NCBI RefSeq assembly: GCF_000743715.1
Contig: NZ_JQEY01000006.1
Coordinates: 121,142-185,141, forward strand
Length of the DNA stretch: 64,000 nucleotides
Origin: Palleronia rufa
Lineage (GTDB): Bacteria > Pseudomonadota > Alphaproteobacteria > Rhodobacterales > Rhodobacteraceae
Direction: 5' to 3'
Both the position numbers and the translations under genes were made by a program. This document shows, in pieces, positions 53,468 through 63,423 of the stretch. Below the pieces are notes generated by a model. It was given only the letters and a program-made list of their open reading frames with translations, had not been told where the DNA came from and ran no database searches. Within the stretch, counting starts at the first letter, position 1, and every line of letters begins with the position of its first letter.

Positions 53468-55699
53468 ATGACGTACCAGATCGAGGATCTCAGGCAGGAG
53501 CGGCGCCACCGGCTTGCCGCCCAGGCGAATCTCAAGACCGAAAGCACCCGCGCGCGGGAAAGCCGCGCGCGGCTGGAGGTGCTGACCAAACGCTTGACCG
53601 GACAGGTCATCGAAAAACGCGAAGAACTGGAGGCGTTGCGCGCCGCCGTGGCCGGCCTGAAGCAAGAGCGCGACGCGCTCGACCGGCGGCTGGCCGATAT
53701 CGCCAGCAACGCGAAGGCAGACGAACGCAGCCTCTGGGCCGCCCTTCAGGCCCTGCGCGACGGCTTTGCCCTGTTCGACAAGGAACATCGGCTGGTGGTC
53801 GCCAATACCGCCTACCTTTCGCCCTTCGACGGTCTGGCAGAGATCGAGCGGGGGATCAGCTACCGCCGCCTGTGCGACCTGCTGATAGAGGAGGGCGCAA
53901 TAGATCCCGGACCGGAGGGCGACGGCTGGACCGAACGGATGATCGCCCGGCTGCGCATGCGCACGATTCCGGACGAGACGCTTCATTTCTGGAACGGGCG
54001 CAACTACAGCCTGTCCGAACGCCACCTGCCCAACGGCGGGATCGTGTCGATGGTCGTCAACCAGACCGAGGCGATCCATATCCGCGAGGCGATCGAGGCG
54101 ATCCCGGACGGGTTCGCCATCTACGACCGCGACGACCGGCTGGTGATCTGCAACGCGCCCTATCGGCAGATGTACGACCGCTCGGCGGACGCCATCCGCC
54201 CCGGCATCCGGTTCGAGGACCTGCTGCGTCACGGGCTGGAACGCGGCCAGTACGCCGAATCCGCCGGCCGGGAAGAGGCATGGCTGGCCGACCGGATGCG
54301 CCGGCACCTCAACCCCGACGACGCGCCCCTGGAGATCCAGCTGGGGAACGGCCGCTGGATCCAGGTGCTGGAGCGCCGGACCTCCGACGGCAGTATCGTC
54401 GGCCTGCGGGTGGATGTCACCGCCCTGAAACGGCAGCAGGCGGAGCTTGAGCGGATGCACCACCTGGCCGCGGCCGCGACCCGCGCCAAATCCGCCTTCC
54501 TCGCCAACATGAGCCATGAGATCAGGACCCCTGCGAACGGCGTGGTCGGCATGGCGACGCTCTTGATGGACGAGGACCTGACGGAACGCCAGCATGAGAT
54601 GATCGACACGCTGCGCAGCAGTTCGGAGGCGCTTCTTGTCCTGCTGGACGACATCCTGGATTTTTCCGCCATCGAAGCCGGCGCGATCTCCATAGATGCC
54701 AGGACCTTCGATCTGTCCGACGTCGTGGAAAGCGTTCTGGCGAGCTTTCGCGCGACATGCTGGAAAAAGGGTCTGAACCTGGCGCTGGACCGGGATCGCG
54801 ACGTGCCGGGTCTGCTGCGCGGCGATCCGCGCCGGCTGCGGCAGATCCTGACCAACCTGGTGGGCAACGCTGTCAGGTTCACCGAGGCGGGATCGGTGAC
54901 GCTGAGCATCCGGCGCGACGGCGGAAGAACCGTAATCGAGGTCGAGGATACCGGCCCGGGCGTGCCGCCGGACCGCGCGGACAGGGTTTTCGACGGGGCC
55001 GTGCAGGAGGGCGAGGGGTTCGGCTCCGGGCTCGGCGGGCGCGGTCTGGGGCTCGCCGTGTGCCGGAGGCTGGTGGATCTGATGGGCGGAGACATCTGGT
55101 ACGCCCCCCGCCCCGGTGGCGGCGCCCGGTTCGGGCTGTCCCTGCAACTGGACCCCGTGACGCAAGCCGTTCCGCCCGCGGTCGCGGCACAGCCCGCGCC
55201 CTCTGCCCGTGCGACCCCCGGCCCGGACCGCGCGACCGCGCTCCGTTCCGCGGCGACGGCGCGTTCCGCGCCCGCGCCGGACCTGGCGCGCATCGGGGCA
55301 GAGCCTGCGCGCGCGGTCTCCGGGGCGATCCGCGTCCTTGCGGCAGAGGACAATGCGGTCAACCGCATGGTGCTGGAAAAGCTGCTCGAACCCTCCGGCG
55401 TCGCCCTCACCATGGTGGAAACCGGCACAGAGGCCCTGGCCGCGATCACCGCCGATGCGCCCGACCTTGTCCTGACCGACATTTCCATGCCCGACATGGA
55501 CGGCACCGAGCTGACCCGGCGCCTGCGCGCCTGGGAGGCGGAGACCGGGCGCGCGCCCCTGCGCATCGTCGCCATGACCGCCCACGCGATGCAGGACGAC
55601 ATCGACGCGATTCTGGCCGCGGGACTCGACCACGTGCTGACCAAGCCGCTGAAACGGGAGCTTCTGGAACGGCAGATCGCCGCCGTCAGGCCGCTCTGA
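53468..55699 (+). CDS. soluble hybrid sensor histidine kinase
   Basis: A 743-residue protein with no signal peptide or membrane helix. Residues 1-75 form a predicted coiled coil. Two PAS-like domains follow (G-F-A-L-F-D-K-E-H and G-F-A-I-Y-D-R-D-D), then a HisKA domain with phosphoacceptor His350 (S-H-E-I-R-T-P), the HATPase domain (N-box L-T-N-L-V-G-N-A) and a linker rich in Ala/Pro/Arg. The C-terminal receiver domain has phosphoacceptor Asp671 (L-T-D-I-S-M-P). The signal is probably cytosolic. No response regulator or phosphotransfer gene is adjacent. Confidence 0.9.
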   Translation: MTYQIEDLRQERRHRLAAQANLKTESTRARESRARLEVLTKRLTGQVIEKREELEALRAAVAGLKQERDALDRRLADIASNAKADERSLWAALQALRDGFALFDKEHRLVVANTAYLSPFDGLAEIERGISYRRLCDLLIEEGAIDPGPEGDGWTERMIARLRMRTIPDETLHFWNGRNYSLSERHLPNGGIVSMVVNQTEAIHIREAIEAIPDGFAIYDRDDRLVICNAPYRQMYDRSADAIRPGIRFEDLLRHGLERGQYAESAGREEAWLADRMRRHLNPDDAPLEIQLGNGRWIQVLERRTSDGSIVGLRVDVTALKRQQAELERMHHLAAAATRAKSAFLANMSHEIRTPANGVVGMATLLMDEDLTERQHEMIDTLRSSSEALLVLLDDILDFSAIEAGAISIDARTFDLSDVVESVLASFRATCWKKGLNLALDRDRDVPGLLRGDPRRLRQILTNLVGNAVRFTEAGSVTLSIRRDGGRTVIEVEDTGPGVPPDRADRVFDGAVQEGEGFGSGLGGRGLGLAVCRRLVDLMGGDIWYAPRPGGGARFGLSLQLDPVTQAVPPAVAAQPAPSARATPGPDRATALRSAATARSAPAPDLARIGAEPARAVSGAIRVLAAEDNAVNRMVLEKLLEPSGVALTMVETGTEALAAITADAPDLVLTDISMPDMDGTELTRRLRAWEAETGRAPLRIVAMTAHAMQDDIDAILAAGLDHVLTKPLKRELLERQIAAVRPL

Positions 55700-56476
55700 T
55701 CACGCCGCCGCCGCGGCCTCTTCGCTGCGCAGGAAGGTCGGCGCGTCCGGCTCCGACCGATCCGGAGCGTGGACATAGCCGCCCGAGGCGAACCCGCAAA
55801 GCGCCTCCGGATCGGTCAGGCGGTTTTCGCAGATGAAGCGCGCCATCGCGCCCCGCGCACGCTTAGCGTAGAAGGAAATCACCCTCGCCTCGCCGTCCTT
55901 TTCGTCGAGAAACCGGGGCGTGACGACCCTCAGGCCGGGGACGCGGCCATCCACGGCGCCGAAATACTCCTGGCTGGCGCAGTTCACCAGCACGCCCGTT
56001 CCGGCATCCGCGGCGTCGCGCGACAGTTGCTCCGCGATCCTGTCGCCCCAGAAGTCGTAGAGCGTCTTGCCGCGCCGGGTCTTCAGGCGGCTGCCCATCT
56101 CTAGCCGGTAGGGCAGGATCGCGTCGCGAGGCCGCAAGAGACCGTAGAGACCCGACAGGATCCTGAGGTGATCGTCGGCGAAATCGGCGCCCGTCTCATC
56201 CATGCTGGCGTAGTCGAGCCCCTGGTAGGTGTCGCCGGCGAAGGCGCGGGCGGCGGGGCGCGGGTCCGCCTCCGGATCCTTCATGGCGCGGAAGCGGTCC
56301 CGGTTCAGCCGGGCGAGATCCTCGCTGAGGCCCATGAGCGTCCTGAGATCCCTGAGCGACAGCTGCCGGGCGTGACCGGCGAGCGCGTCGGCCTGGTCCT
56401 GCAGACGCGGCACCAGCATCCGGCCCTTGGGGACATCCCAGTTCAGCCGCTTGGCAGGCGAGATCACGATCAGCAT
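55700..56476 (-). CDS. yaaA: peroxide stress protein YaaA
   Basis: A 258-residue DUF328 protein with the diagnostic S-P-A-K-R-L near the N-terminus and K-R-A-R-G-A-M-A-R in the C-terminal half. YaaA limits iron-dependent damage under peroxide stress in E. coli. It converges with the hybrid kinase, sharing the boundary base. Its start is 24 nt inside a longer frame and fits the family length. Confidence 0.9.
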   Translation of the reverse strand: MLIVISPAKRLNWDVPKGRMLVPRLQDQADALAGHARQLSLRDLRTLMGLSEDLARLNRDRFRAMKDPEADPRPAARAFAGDTYQGLDYASMDETGADFADDHLRILSGLYGLLRPRDAILPYRLEMGSRLKTRRGKTLYDFWGDRIAEQLSRDAADAGTGVLVNCASQEYFGAVDGRVPGLRVVTPRFLDEKDGEARVISFYAKRARGAMARFICENRLTDPEALCGFASGGYVHAPDRSEPDAPTFLRSEEAAAAA

Positions 56477-56500
56477 GGCGCACCTCCTTGGCCGGACCAC

Positions 56501-58537
56501 CTAGGCCCCGTCGCGGCAGACCTCAAGGAACGCGGCGCCGAAACGGTCGAGCTTCGGCGCGGAAAGGCCCGGCGCGCGGGCCAGTTCGTCCAGGCTGCCG
56601 GGCTGGCGCTCGGCAATCCAGCGCAGCGTTCCGGCGGTGCAGGACATGGGCTTGCCGGTTCCGTCCGGCCCCCGCGTCAGGGCGCCCTGCACCGACAGCA
56701 GGCGGTCGTACACGCCGCCCGCCGCACGCCCCGCCAGCTTGCGGCGCGCCGGATGCATCTCTTCGGCGCCGCCTGCGATGACATCCAGAAAGGCCGATCC
56801 GTAACGCTCCAGCTTGGTGGCGCCGACGCCGCCGATCCGCGCCATGTCGTCGAGCGTTGCGGGACGCGTTTCGGCCATCTCGATCAGGGTCTTGTCGTTG
56901 AAGATCATGTACGGAGGCCAGCCCTGCGCCTCTGCCAGCGCCCGGCGCTTGGCCTTCAGCGCGGACAGCAGCGGCGCGTCCTCATCCGAGACCAGCGCGC
57001 GGGCCACGGGCCGGTCGGGGGTGCGCATCGCGTCGCGGCGAAGTTCGACCGAAGCCTCGCCGCGCAGCACCGGGCGCGCGGCTTGCGTCATGCGCAGGGC
57101 GCCGTGGCGCTCGGGGTCGGGGCGGACCAGGTCGCGGCCCATCATCTGCCGGAAAATCGCCTGCCAGTCGCGCGCCGTGCGGTCCTTGCCGACGCCGAAG
57201 GTAGGCAGGTCGTCATGGTTTCGCGCGCGCACCTTGTCGGTGGCGCGCCCCACCAGAACGTCAACCAGATGCCCGGTTCCGAACCTCTCATCCGTGCGCA
57301 GGATCGCCGACAGCGCCATGCGCACCGGCTCTGTCCCGTCGAAGGTCTCTGGCGGCCGGTCGCAGAGATCGCAGGTGCCGCAGGGGTCGTGCGACTCTCC
57401 GAAATAGCCCAGCAGGACCTGACGCCGGCAACCCAGCGCCTCGGCCAGACCCAGGAGCGCGTTGAGCCGGCCGTGGTCGGCCTGCTTGCGGTCGTTCGGA
57501 GCGGCGCCTTCGTCGATCTGGCTGCGGCGCAGGCGGATGTCCTCGGGGCCGTAGAGGGTCAGCGTTTCCGCGGGCGCGCCATCGCGGCCCGCGCGGCCGA
57601 TTTCCTGGTAGTAGCTCTCGATGGACTTCGGCAGGTCGGCATGGGCGACCCAGCGGATGTCGGGCTTGTCCACGCCCATGCCGAAGGCGATGGTGGCGCA
57701 GACGATCAGACCGTCCTCTGCCGCGAATCGGGTCTCGACCGCGCGCCGGTCCGCCGGATCCATGCCGCCGTGGTAGAAGGCCGCACTGTGGCCCTGGGCG
57801 CCCAGCGCGGCGGACAGGCTCTCGGTCTTGGCGCGGGTACCGCAATAGACGATGCCGGATTGCCCCTTGCGGGCGGCGGCGAAGGCCAGGATCTGGTCGC
57901 GCGGCTTGTCCTTGGGTTGAAAGGCCAGGTGGATGTTGGGCCGGTCGAACCCGCCCAGAAACAGCGTGGGAGCGACGCCGTCGAAGAGCCGGGCGACGAT
58001 CTCATCCCGCGTTTCCGCGTCGGCGGTGGCGGTGAAGGCGGCCAGCGGCACACCCATGGACCGGCGCAGCGCGCCGATCCGCAAGTAGTCGGGGCGGAAA
58101 TCGTGACCCCACTGACTGACGCAATGGGCCTCATCCACGGCGATGAGCGACACGCCGGCGCGCGCCAGCAGCCGCTCGGACGACGCCAGCCGCTCGGGCG
58201 CGAGATACAGCAGCCGCAGGGTCCCGGCATCAAGCGCGGCGAAAACCGCTGCGGTCTCGTCGTCGGTGTTGGAACTGGTCAGCGCGCCGGCCTCGACCCC
58301 CGCTGCGCGCAGGGCGCGCACCTGGTCGCGCATCAGCGCGATGAGCGGAGAGATCACCAGCGTCACCCCCTCGCGCATCAGCGCCGGCAACTGGTAGCAC
58401 AGCGACTTTCCGCCGCCGGTCGGCATGATCGCCAGCATCGGCTGCCCGTCCGCGACGGCCTCCACGATCTCGGCCTGGCCGGGGCGGAAGCCGTCGAATC
58501 CGAATACGCTGCGCAGGAGGTCCTGTGCCTGGGTCAT
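56501..58537 (-). CDS. recQ: ATP-dependent DNA helicase RecQ
   Basis: A 678-residue helicase with Walker A P-T-G-G-G-K-S, motif II V-D-E-A-H-C, the RecQ-Ct zinc cluster C-G-T-C-D-L-C and a winged-helix region. There appear to be two HRDC-like regions, one at about 510-590 and one at the extreme C-terminus. It acts in recombination and replication repair. It lies upstream of yaaA on the same strand, with a 24-nt gap. Confidence 0.94.
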   Translation of the reverse strand: MTQAQDLLRSVFGFDGFRPGQAEIVEAVADGQPMLAIMPTGGGKSLCYQLPALMREGVTLVISPLIALMRDQVRALRAAGVEAGALTSSNTDDETAAVFAALDAGTLRLLYLAPERLASSERLLARAGVSLIAVDEAHCVSQWGHDFRPDYLRIGALRRSMGVPLAAFTATADAETRDEIVARLFDGVAPTLFLGGFDRPNIHLAFQPKDKPRDQILAFAAARKGQSGIVYCGTRAKTESLSAALGAQGHSAAFYHGGMDPADRRAVETRFAAEDGLIVCATIAFGMGVDKPDIRWVAHADLPKSIESYYQEIGRAGRDGAPAETLTLYGPEDIRLRRSQIDEGAAPNDRKQADHGRLNALLGLAEALGCRRQVLLGYFGESHDPCGTCDLCDRPPETFDGTEPVRMALSAILRTDERFGTGHLVDVLVGRATDKVRARNHDDLPTFGVGKDRTARDWQAIFRQMMGRDLVRPDPERHGALRMTQAARPVLRGEASVELRRDAMRTPDRPVARALVSDEDAPLLSALKAKRRALAEAQGWPPYMIFNDKTLIEMAETRPATLDDMARIGGVGATKLERYGSAFLDVIAGGAEEMHPARRKLAGRAAGGVYDRLLSVQGALTRGPDGTGKPMSCTAGTLRWIAERQPGSLDELARAPGLSAPKLDRFGAAFLEVCRDGA

Positions 58538-58610
58538 GGGGCCTGCAGGTGACTGTTCGATTGAACCGCAGAGGTTTCACAAAGACGCCCCCGCCACAAG
58601 GGAGCGGCCC

Positions 58611-58898
58611 TCAGGCGAAGGCGGGCGCGTTGTTGATCAGGATGATCCTGAGCGCATAGACCGCGATCAGCGCCACCAGCGGCGCCAGGTCCAGCCCGCC
58701 CATGGGCGGCAGGACCCGCCGGATCGGGGCGTAGAGCGGCTCCAGCAGGCGGTTCAGCCCGTCCCAGATCTGCGCGATCAGGGGCTGGCGCAGGTTCAGC
58801 ACGTTGAAGTTGATCAGCCATGACATGACGATATGGGCGATCATGATGAACCAGACCACGTCGAGGATAAGCAGCAGGATCTGGATGATCGACATCAT
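58611..58898 (-). CDS. YggT family membrane protein
   Basis: A 95-residue protein with two hydrophobic segments and the family motif L-L-E-P-L-Y-A-P-I-R-R-V-L-P. Function unknown; YggT proteins are sometimes linked to osmotic stress and cell division neighbours. Starts M-M at 58898. Confidence 0.9.
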   Translation of the reverse strand: MMSIIQILLLILDVVWFIMIAHIVMSWLINFNVLNLRQPLIAQIWDGLNRLLEPLYAPIRRVLPPMGGLDLAPLVALIAVYALRIILINNAPAFA

Positions 58899-59021
58899 GG
58901 GCAAGGCTCCTTCGGGACATGATGGACGCGCCAGATCGCTACGTAACGACGCCCGGGCGTGCGGGCAAGACTTGACCCGCGTCGGGGGACGGGCCACGCG
59001 GGGCGGCGAAAGGATCCGGCC

Positions 59022-59552
59022 ATGTATCCCCTCCTGCGCTTCGCCAAAGAGATCGCCGTGCATCGGAGCGCACCGAAGCTCGGGCTTTTCGACACCCATG
59101 TGGGCCATCACCTGTGCTGGCCGATCGACATCGACCTGTGGATGGAGCTCAACAACGGGCGCACGCTGACCTTGTTCGATCTGGGCCGGGTGGTGCTGTT
59201 CCTGCGCAACGGCATCCATTCCAAGATGCGGGCCCAGGGGTGGGTCGGCACCGTGGCGGGCAGTTCGGTGCGCTATCGCCGCCGGGTGCAGATGTTCGAC
59301 CGGCTGGAGATGCGGTCCCGGCTGATCGGCTGGGACGCGAAGTTCCTCTATTCCGAACAGGCGATGTTCCGGGGCGGGGAATGCACCAGCCACGGGCTGT
59401 TCCGGTCGGCCGCGACGGATCGCAAGCGGATGATTCCCATGGCAGAGGCCGCGCGCACCCTGGGCTACGGCGACAGCCCGCCCCTGCCCGGCTGGGTGCG
59501 CGCCTGGGCCGAGGCCGACGACACCCGCCCCTGGCCGCCGATGCGGGATTAG
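59022..59552 (+). CDS. acyl-CoA thioesterase (hotdog fold)
   Basis: A 176-residue protein in which D-I-D-L-W-M-E-L-N-N-G-R and the following helix match the 4-hydroxybenzoyl-CoA-thioesterase-like (THEM/YbgC) hotdog proteins. It is divergent from yggT. An AAAGGA site precedes the ATG. Substrate unknown. Confidence 0.78.
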   Translation: MYPLLRFAKEIAVHRSAPKLGLFDTHVGHHLCWPIDIDLWMELNNGRTLTLFDLGRVVLFLRNGIHSKMRAQGWVGTVAGSSVRYRRRVQMFDRLEMRSRLIGWDAKFLYSEQAMFRGGECTSHGLFRSAATDRKRMIPMAEAARTLGYGDSPPLPGWVRAWAEADDTRPWPPMRD

Positions 59553-59614
59553 CGCTTTCCGGGCGCCCGCGGACGCTGTTTGATGCACGTGGGAAACCGG
59601 CAGGGACAGCGGGC

Positions 59615-60955
59615 ATGGCGGAGGTATCGGCGCGCAAGCGGATCTGGGGCTGGTTCTTCTTCGACTGGGCCAGCCAGCCCTATAACACGCTGCTGATCAC
59701 CTTCATCTTCGGCCCCTATGTCGCCTCCGTCCTGCAGGACGGCAGCAAGGCGCAGTCGGCCTGGGGCTTTGGCATCGGCGCGGCGGGGATCGTCATGGCG
59801 GTTCTCGCGCCGGTCCTGGGGGCGATCGCGGACCAGACCGGACGGCGGATGCCGTGGATCTGGGGCTTCTCGGCGCTCTACGTGCTGGGCGCGGGGATGC
59901 TGTGGTTCGCCGCCCCGCAGGACTTCGACCTGGTGCGCACGCTGGTCTTCTTCGGCCTTGGCCTCATCGGCATGGAGTTCGCCACGATCTTCACCAACTC
60001 GATGCTGCCCGACCTGGCCCCGCGCGACAAGATCGGAGGCCTGTCCGGTTCCGGCTGGGCGTTCGGCTATCTGGGCGGGCTGGTGGCCCTGGTGCTCATG
60101 CTGGCCCTTTTCGCGGAGGACGAGGCGACGGGCCGGACGCTGATCGGCATCGCGCCGGTGCTGGGACTGGACCCCGAAACGCGCGAGGGCACAAGGTTCG
60201 TCGGGCCGTTCACGGCGCTGTGGTATCTGGTATTCATGGTGCCGTTCTTCCTGTGGGTGAAGGAAACCGCCCCCGCCGTCCCGCCCCGCAGGGCCGACAT
60301 CCGCCGCGCGCTGTCCGACCTGGGCCGCACGATCCGCCGGCTGCCGGAGACGCCCAGCCAGTTCGCCTTTCTCGCCGCCTCCATGCTTTACCGCGACGGG
60401 CTGTCGGGCGCCTACGCGCTGGGCGCGATCTTCGCGGCCGGCGTGCTCGACTGGTCGGTGGTCCAGACCGGCACCTTCGGCATCCTCGCGGTGATCTCGG
60501 GCGCGCTCTTTGCATGGCTGGGCGGGCGCGCGGACCTGCGGTTCGGCCCCAAACCGGTGATCGTGACCTGCACGTGGGTGCTGATGCTCACCATCGTGGC
60601 CTGCCTCTTCGTCACGCGCGAAAGCGTCTTCGGCATTGCCCAGTCCGCCACCTCCAGCCTGCCGGACACCGTGTTTCTGGTGATCGGGGCGGTCATCGGG
60701 GCCGCGGGGGGCGCGCTGCAATCGGCCAGCCGGACGATGATGGTGCGCCAGGGCAACGCGCAGCGCATGACAGAGGCGTTCGGACTCTACGCGCTGTCGG
60801 GCAAGGCGACGTCCTTCATCGCGCCCCTGTCCATCGGCGCGGCCACGGCGCTGACCGGATCGCAACAACTGGGCATATCGCCGTTGATCGCGCTATTCGC
60901 GGCAGGATTGTTTCTGCTACGCTGGGTCAATCCCGATGGAGATCGAGCAGCATGA
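59615..60955 (+). CDS. MFS transporter, UMF1 (Atg22-like) type
   Basis: A 446-residue transporter with about twelve hydrophobic segments. The early F-F-D-W-A-S-Q-P-Y motif and the R-D-K-I-G-G-L-S-G-S-G-W-A-F-G-Y-L-G-G loop are typical of the UMF1/Atg22 group, which includes vacuolar amino-acid effluxers. Substrate unknown. Its stop overlaps mepA by four bases (ATGA). Confidence 0.88.
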   Translation: MAEVSARKRIWGWFFFDWASQPYNTLLITFIFGPYVASVLQDGSKAQSAWGFGIGAAGIVMAVLAPVLGAIADQTGRRMPWIWGFSALYVLGAGMLWFAAPQDFDLVRTLVFFGLGLIGMEFATIFTNSMLPDLAPRDKIGGLSGSGWAFGYLGGLVALVLMLALFAEDEATGRTLIGIAPVLGLDPETREGTRFVGPFTALWYLVFMVPFFLWVKETAPAVPPRRADIRRALSDLGRTIRRLPETPSQFAFLAASMLYRDGLSGAYALGAIFAAGVLDWSVVQTGTFGILAVISGALFAWLGGRADLRFGPKPVIVTCTWVLMLTIVACLFVTRESVFGIAQSATSSLPDTVFLVIGAVIGAAGGALQSASRTMMVRQGNAQRMTEAFGLYALSGKATSFIAPLSIGAATALTGSQQLGISPLIALFAAGLFLLRWVNPDGDRAA

Positions 60956-61857
60956 GCATCACAAGGATCCTGGCCGCATGCGGCCTTGTCGCGCTGGGCG
61001 CCTGCGCGGGCGGCGGGCGGGACGTCCCCGCACCCAGCCTTGCCGGCGTCGAGGTCACGCAATCGGGTCTGGCCAAGCAACTCTTCGGCACCAAGGGCCG
61101 TCCCGCCGACCTGCCGGCCGCACCTTACGGCGGCTACTCCAAGGGCTGCCTGGCAGGCGGCCGGCAGCTCGCAGAGACCGGACCGACCTGGCAGGCGATG
61201 CGCCTCAGCCGCAATCGGAACTGGGCGCATCCCAAAATGCTCGACTTCGTGCAGGACCTCAGCCGCCAGGCCGCGGCGCTGCCGGGGTCCAACGGAATCT
61301 ACGTCGGCGACATGAGCCAGCCGTCGGGCGGGCCGATGCTGACCGGCCACGCCAGCCACCAGATCGGGATGGATGCCGACATCTGGCTGATGCCCGCCAC
61401 GCTTGGCCTGTCCCGTCCGCAACGCGAGAGCGTCAGCGCCGTGTCGATGCGCCGTGCCGGGGGAGCCTATACCAACGAGCGCTGGTCGTCCTTTCAGCAT
61501 GAGCTTATCAAGGCCGCCGCGAAGGATCCGCGAGTCGCGCGGATCTTCATCTTTCCCGGCGCCAAGGTGCAGATGTGCAACGACGAAACCGGCGACAGGT
61601 CATGGTTGCGGAAAGTGCGCCCCTGGTACGGGCACCACTACCACTTCCACGTCCGCCTCTCCTGCCCGGACAATGCGCCGGAATGCGTCGACCAGACCCC
61701 GCCGCCACCGGGCGACGGATGCGCGGATGCACAGCGGTGGGTGAACGACATCCTGAACCCGCCGCCACCGGACCCGAACGCCCCCCGCGCCGCACCGAAG
61801 CAGGAGCTTCGGATGGCCGACCTGCCCGCCGCGTGCCAGGCCGTCCTCGCGCGCTGA
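60952..61857 (+). CDS. mepA: penicillin-insensitive murein endopeptidase
   Basis: A 301-residue protein with a lipoprotein-like signal (lipobox L-G-A-C) and the MepA metallopeptidase motifs H-A-S-H-Q-I-G-M-D-A-D and H-H-Y-H-F-H-V. It cuts meso-DAP cross-links in peptidoglycan. Overlaps the preceding MFS gene, and its 3' end overlaps the next frame by about 25 nt. Confidence 0.9.
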   Translation: MSITRILAACGLVALGACAGGGRDVPAPSLAGVEVTQSGLAKQLFGTKGRPADLPAAPYGGYSKGCLAGGRQLAETGPTWQAMRLSRNRNWAHPKMLDFVQDLSRQAAALPGSNGIYVGDMSQPSGGPMLTGHASHQIGMDADIWLMPATLGLSRPQRESVSAVSMRRAGGAYTNERWSSFQHELIKAAAKDPRVARIFIFPGAKVQMCNDETGDRSWLRKVRPWYGHHYHFHVRLSCPDNAPECVDQTPPPPGDGCADAQRWVNDILNPPPPDPNAPRAAPKQELRMADLPAACQAVLAR

Positions 61858-62711
61858 GCGTTCTGGCGCTGGCCGTGGTGGTCGGCTGCGCGCCGGCCGA
61901 CAGCACGGGCGGCGGCGCGCTGACCCAGATCGACTGGAACCTTGATCTGGAGACGCACGGCGGCTTTTCAGCGATCGAGGTCGATCCCGGCGGAACCACA
62001 TTCACCGTGCTGAACGACCAGGGCCAGCTTGTCGACGGCCGCTTCGTGCGCGGATCGGAGGGCCAGATCACCGCTATCGAATCAGAGCCGTCCCGCCCGC
62101 TGAGGGGGATCACCGGCGAACTCATGGACCAGGAGCCGTTTCCCGATTCCGAAGGACTGGCGCGCGATCGCCGCGGACGGCTCTACGTCTCTTTCGAGCA
62201 GCGCGGGCGCGTCTGGCGATACGATACACCAGACGGCCCGGCCACGACCCTGGGCTATACGACGGAGTTTGCGCTGCTGCCGAACAACAAGGGACTCGAA
62301 GGGCTTGCCGTCGATGACCGCAACCGCGTCTGGACCATCGCCGAGCTTCCCGGCCCCGCCGGCTACACCACCTGGATCCGGGAGGGCCGCGAATGGCGGT
62401 CCGGACCGGTGATCCCGACATCCGACGACTATTCTGCGGTCGGCATGGATTTCGACGACGAAGGGCGGCTCTACCTGCTGGAGCGCGCCCTGCGCGGGAT
62501 CTTCGGGTTCCAGAGCCGGGTGCGCCGATTCACCCTGCCGGAAATGACGGCAGAGACGCTGCTGACATCCGAGGTCGGCCAGTTCGACAATCTAGAAGGG
62601 CTGTCGGTCTGGCGCAGCAAGGACGGAAAGCCCCGGATCACGATGATATCCGACGACAACTTCATCTTTTTCCAGACGACCGAGTTCGTGGAACTGGCGC
62701 TGGAGGACTGA
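61833..62711 (+). CDS. phytase-esterase-like lipoprotein, GTG start
   Basis: About 292 residues of the esterase-like-activity-of-phytase family (N-L-D-L-E-T-H-G-G-F-S-A-I-E and a beta-propeller-like run of repeats). The signal ends in a lipobox V-V-V-G-C. No ATG suits the signal; the GTG at 61833 gives it, at the cost of a 25-nt overlap with mepA. The alternative is a later start without a signal. Function likely extracytoplasmic; substrate unknown. Confidence 0.72.
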   Translation: MPGRPRALSVLALAVVVGCAPADSTGGGALTQIDWNLDLETHGGFSAIEVDPGGTTFTVLNDQGQLVDGRFVRGSEGQITAIESEPSRPLRGITGELMDQEPFPDSEGLARDRRGRLYVSFEQRGRVWRYDTPDGPATTLGYTTEFALLPNNKGLEGLAVDDRNRVWTIAELPGPAGYTTWIREGREWRSGPVIPTSDDYSAVGMDFDDEGRLYLLERALRGIFGFQSRVRRFTLPEMTAETLLTSEVGQFDNLEGLSVWRSKDGKPRITMISDDNFIFFQTTEFVELALED

Positions 62712-62802
62712 CGCTTGCCTCCGGCGCGCGCGGGCGGTATTGGCACCCGTCCCGCCGCGAGCGGGGCCAAGTTTCCGCAACCTTGCCAAAACGGATCGGA
62801 CC

Positions 62803-63423
62803 ATGACCCGCCTTCTTCCCGGCATCCTCGCCATGGCCATCATCGTGGTGGCCTCCAACATCCTGGTGCAGCGCCTGCTGGGCCAGTGGCTGACCTGGGG
62901 CGCGATCACCTATCCGCTGGCGTTCCTGGTCACCGACGTCATGAACCGCGTCTACGGCGCCGCGACCGCCCGGAAGGTGGTCTATGCGGGCTTCGCGACG
63001 GGCGTCCTCTGCTCGCTGATCGGCACCCAGATCACGGGTGAGTTCGGCCCTCTGGTGACGCTCCGCATCGCCATCGCGTCAGGCACCGCGTTTCTGGCGG
63101 CGCAACTTGTGGACATCGCCGTGTTCGACCGGATCCGCGGCGGCCGCTGGTGGTCGGCACCGCTCGTCTCATCGCTGGCGGGGTCGGCGCTCGACACGGT
63201 GCTGTTCTTCACCATCGCGTTCTCATCCTGGCTGACCGTCCTGCATCCCTCAGAGGACGTGTCCTGGGCAAACGCCGTCCTGCCGCTGCTGGGCACGGGT
63301 CCGGAGGCGCCGCTGTGGATGTCGCTCGCCCTGGCCGACTGGCTGGTGAAACTGTCGCTCGCCGTGATCGCCCTGGCGCCGTTCCGTGTCATCACCAAGC
63401 GGATCCTCCCGGATACAGCCTGA
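62803..63423 (+). CDS. yhhQ: queuosine precursor transporter (YhhQ/VUT family)
   Basis: A 206-residue membrane protein with about six hydrophobic segments and the family motifs N-I-L-V-Q, Y-P-L-A-F-L-V-T-D-V-M-N-R-V-Y-G and V-D-I-A-V-F-D. It takes up queuosine precursors for tRNA modification. The ATG at 62803 gives the family start. I saw no preQ1 riboswitch in the short leader. Confidence 0.85.
   Translation: MTRLLPGILAMAIIVVASNILVQRLLGQWLTWGAITYPLAFLVTDVMNRVYGAATARKVVYAGFATGVLCSLIGTQITGEFGPLVTLRIAIASGTAFLAAQLVDIAVFDRIRGGRWWSAPLVSSLAGSALDTVLFFTIAFSSWLTVLHPSEDVSWANAVLPLLGTGPEAPLWMSLALADWLVKLSLAVIALAPFRVITKRILPDTA

Noticed and set aside
53417..55633. A 738-codon minus-strand frame opposite the hybrid kinase
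   Set aside because: Same reason: the plus-strand protein has full kinase and receiver motifs.
56168..58552. A 794-codon plus-strand frame opposite recQ and yaaA
   Set aside because: RecQ helicase motifs lie on the minus strand; the plus frame is a compositional shadow.
62712..62802. preQ1 riboswitch upstream of the VUT-family transporter
   Set aside because: The 91-nt leader lacks the A-rich tail and the stem pattern of preQ1 aptamers.
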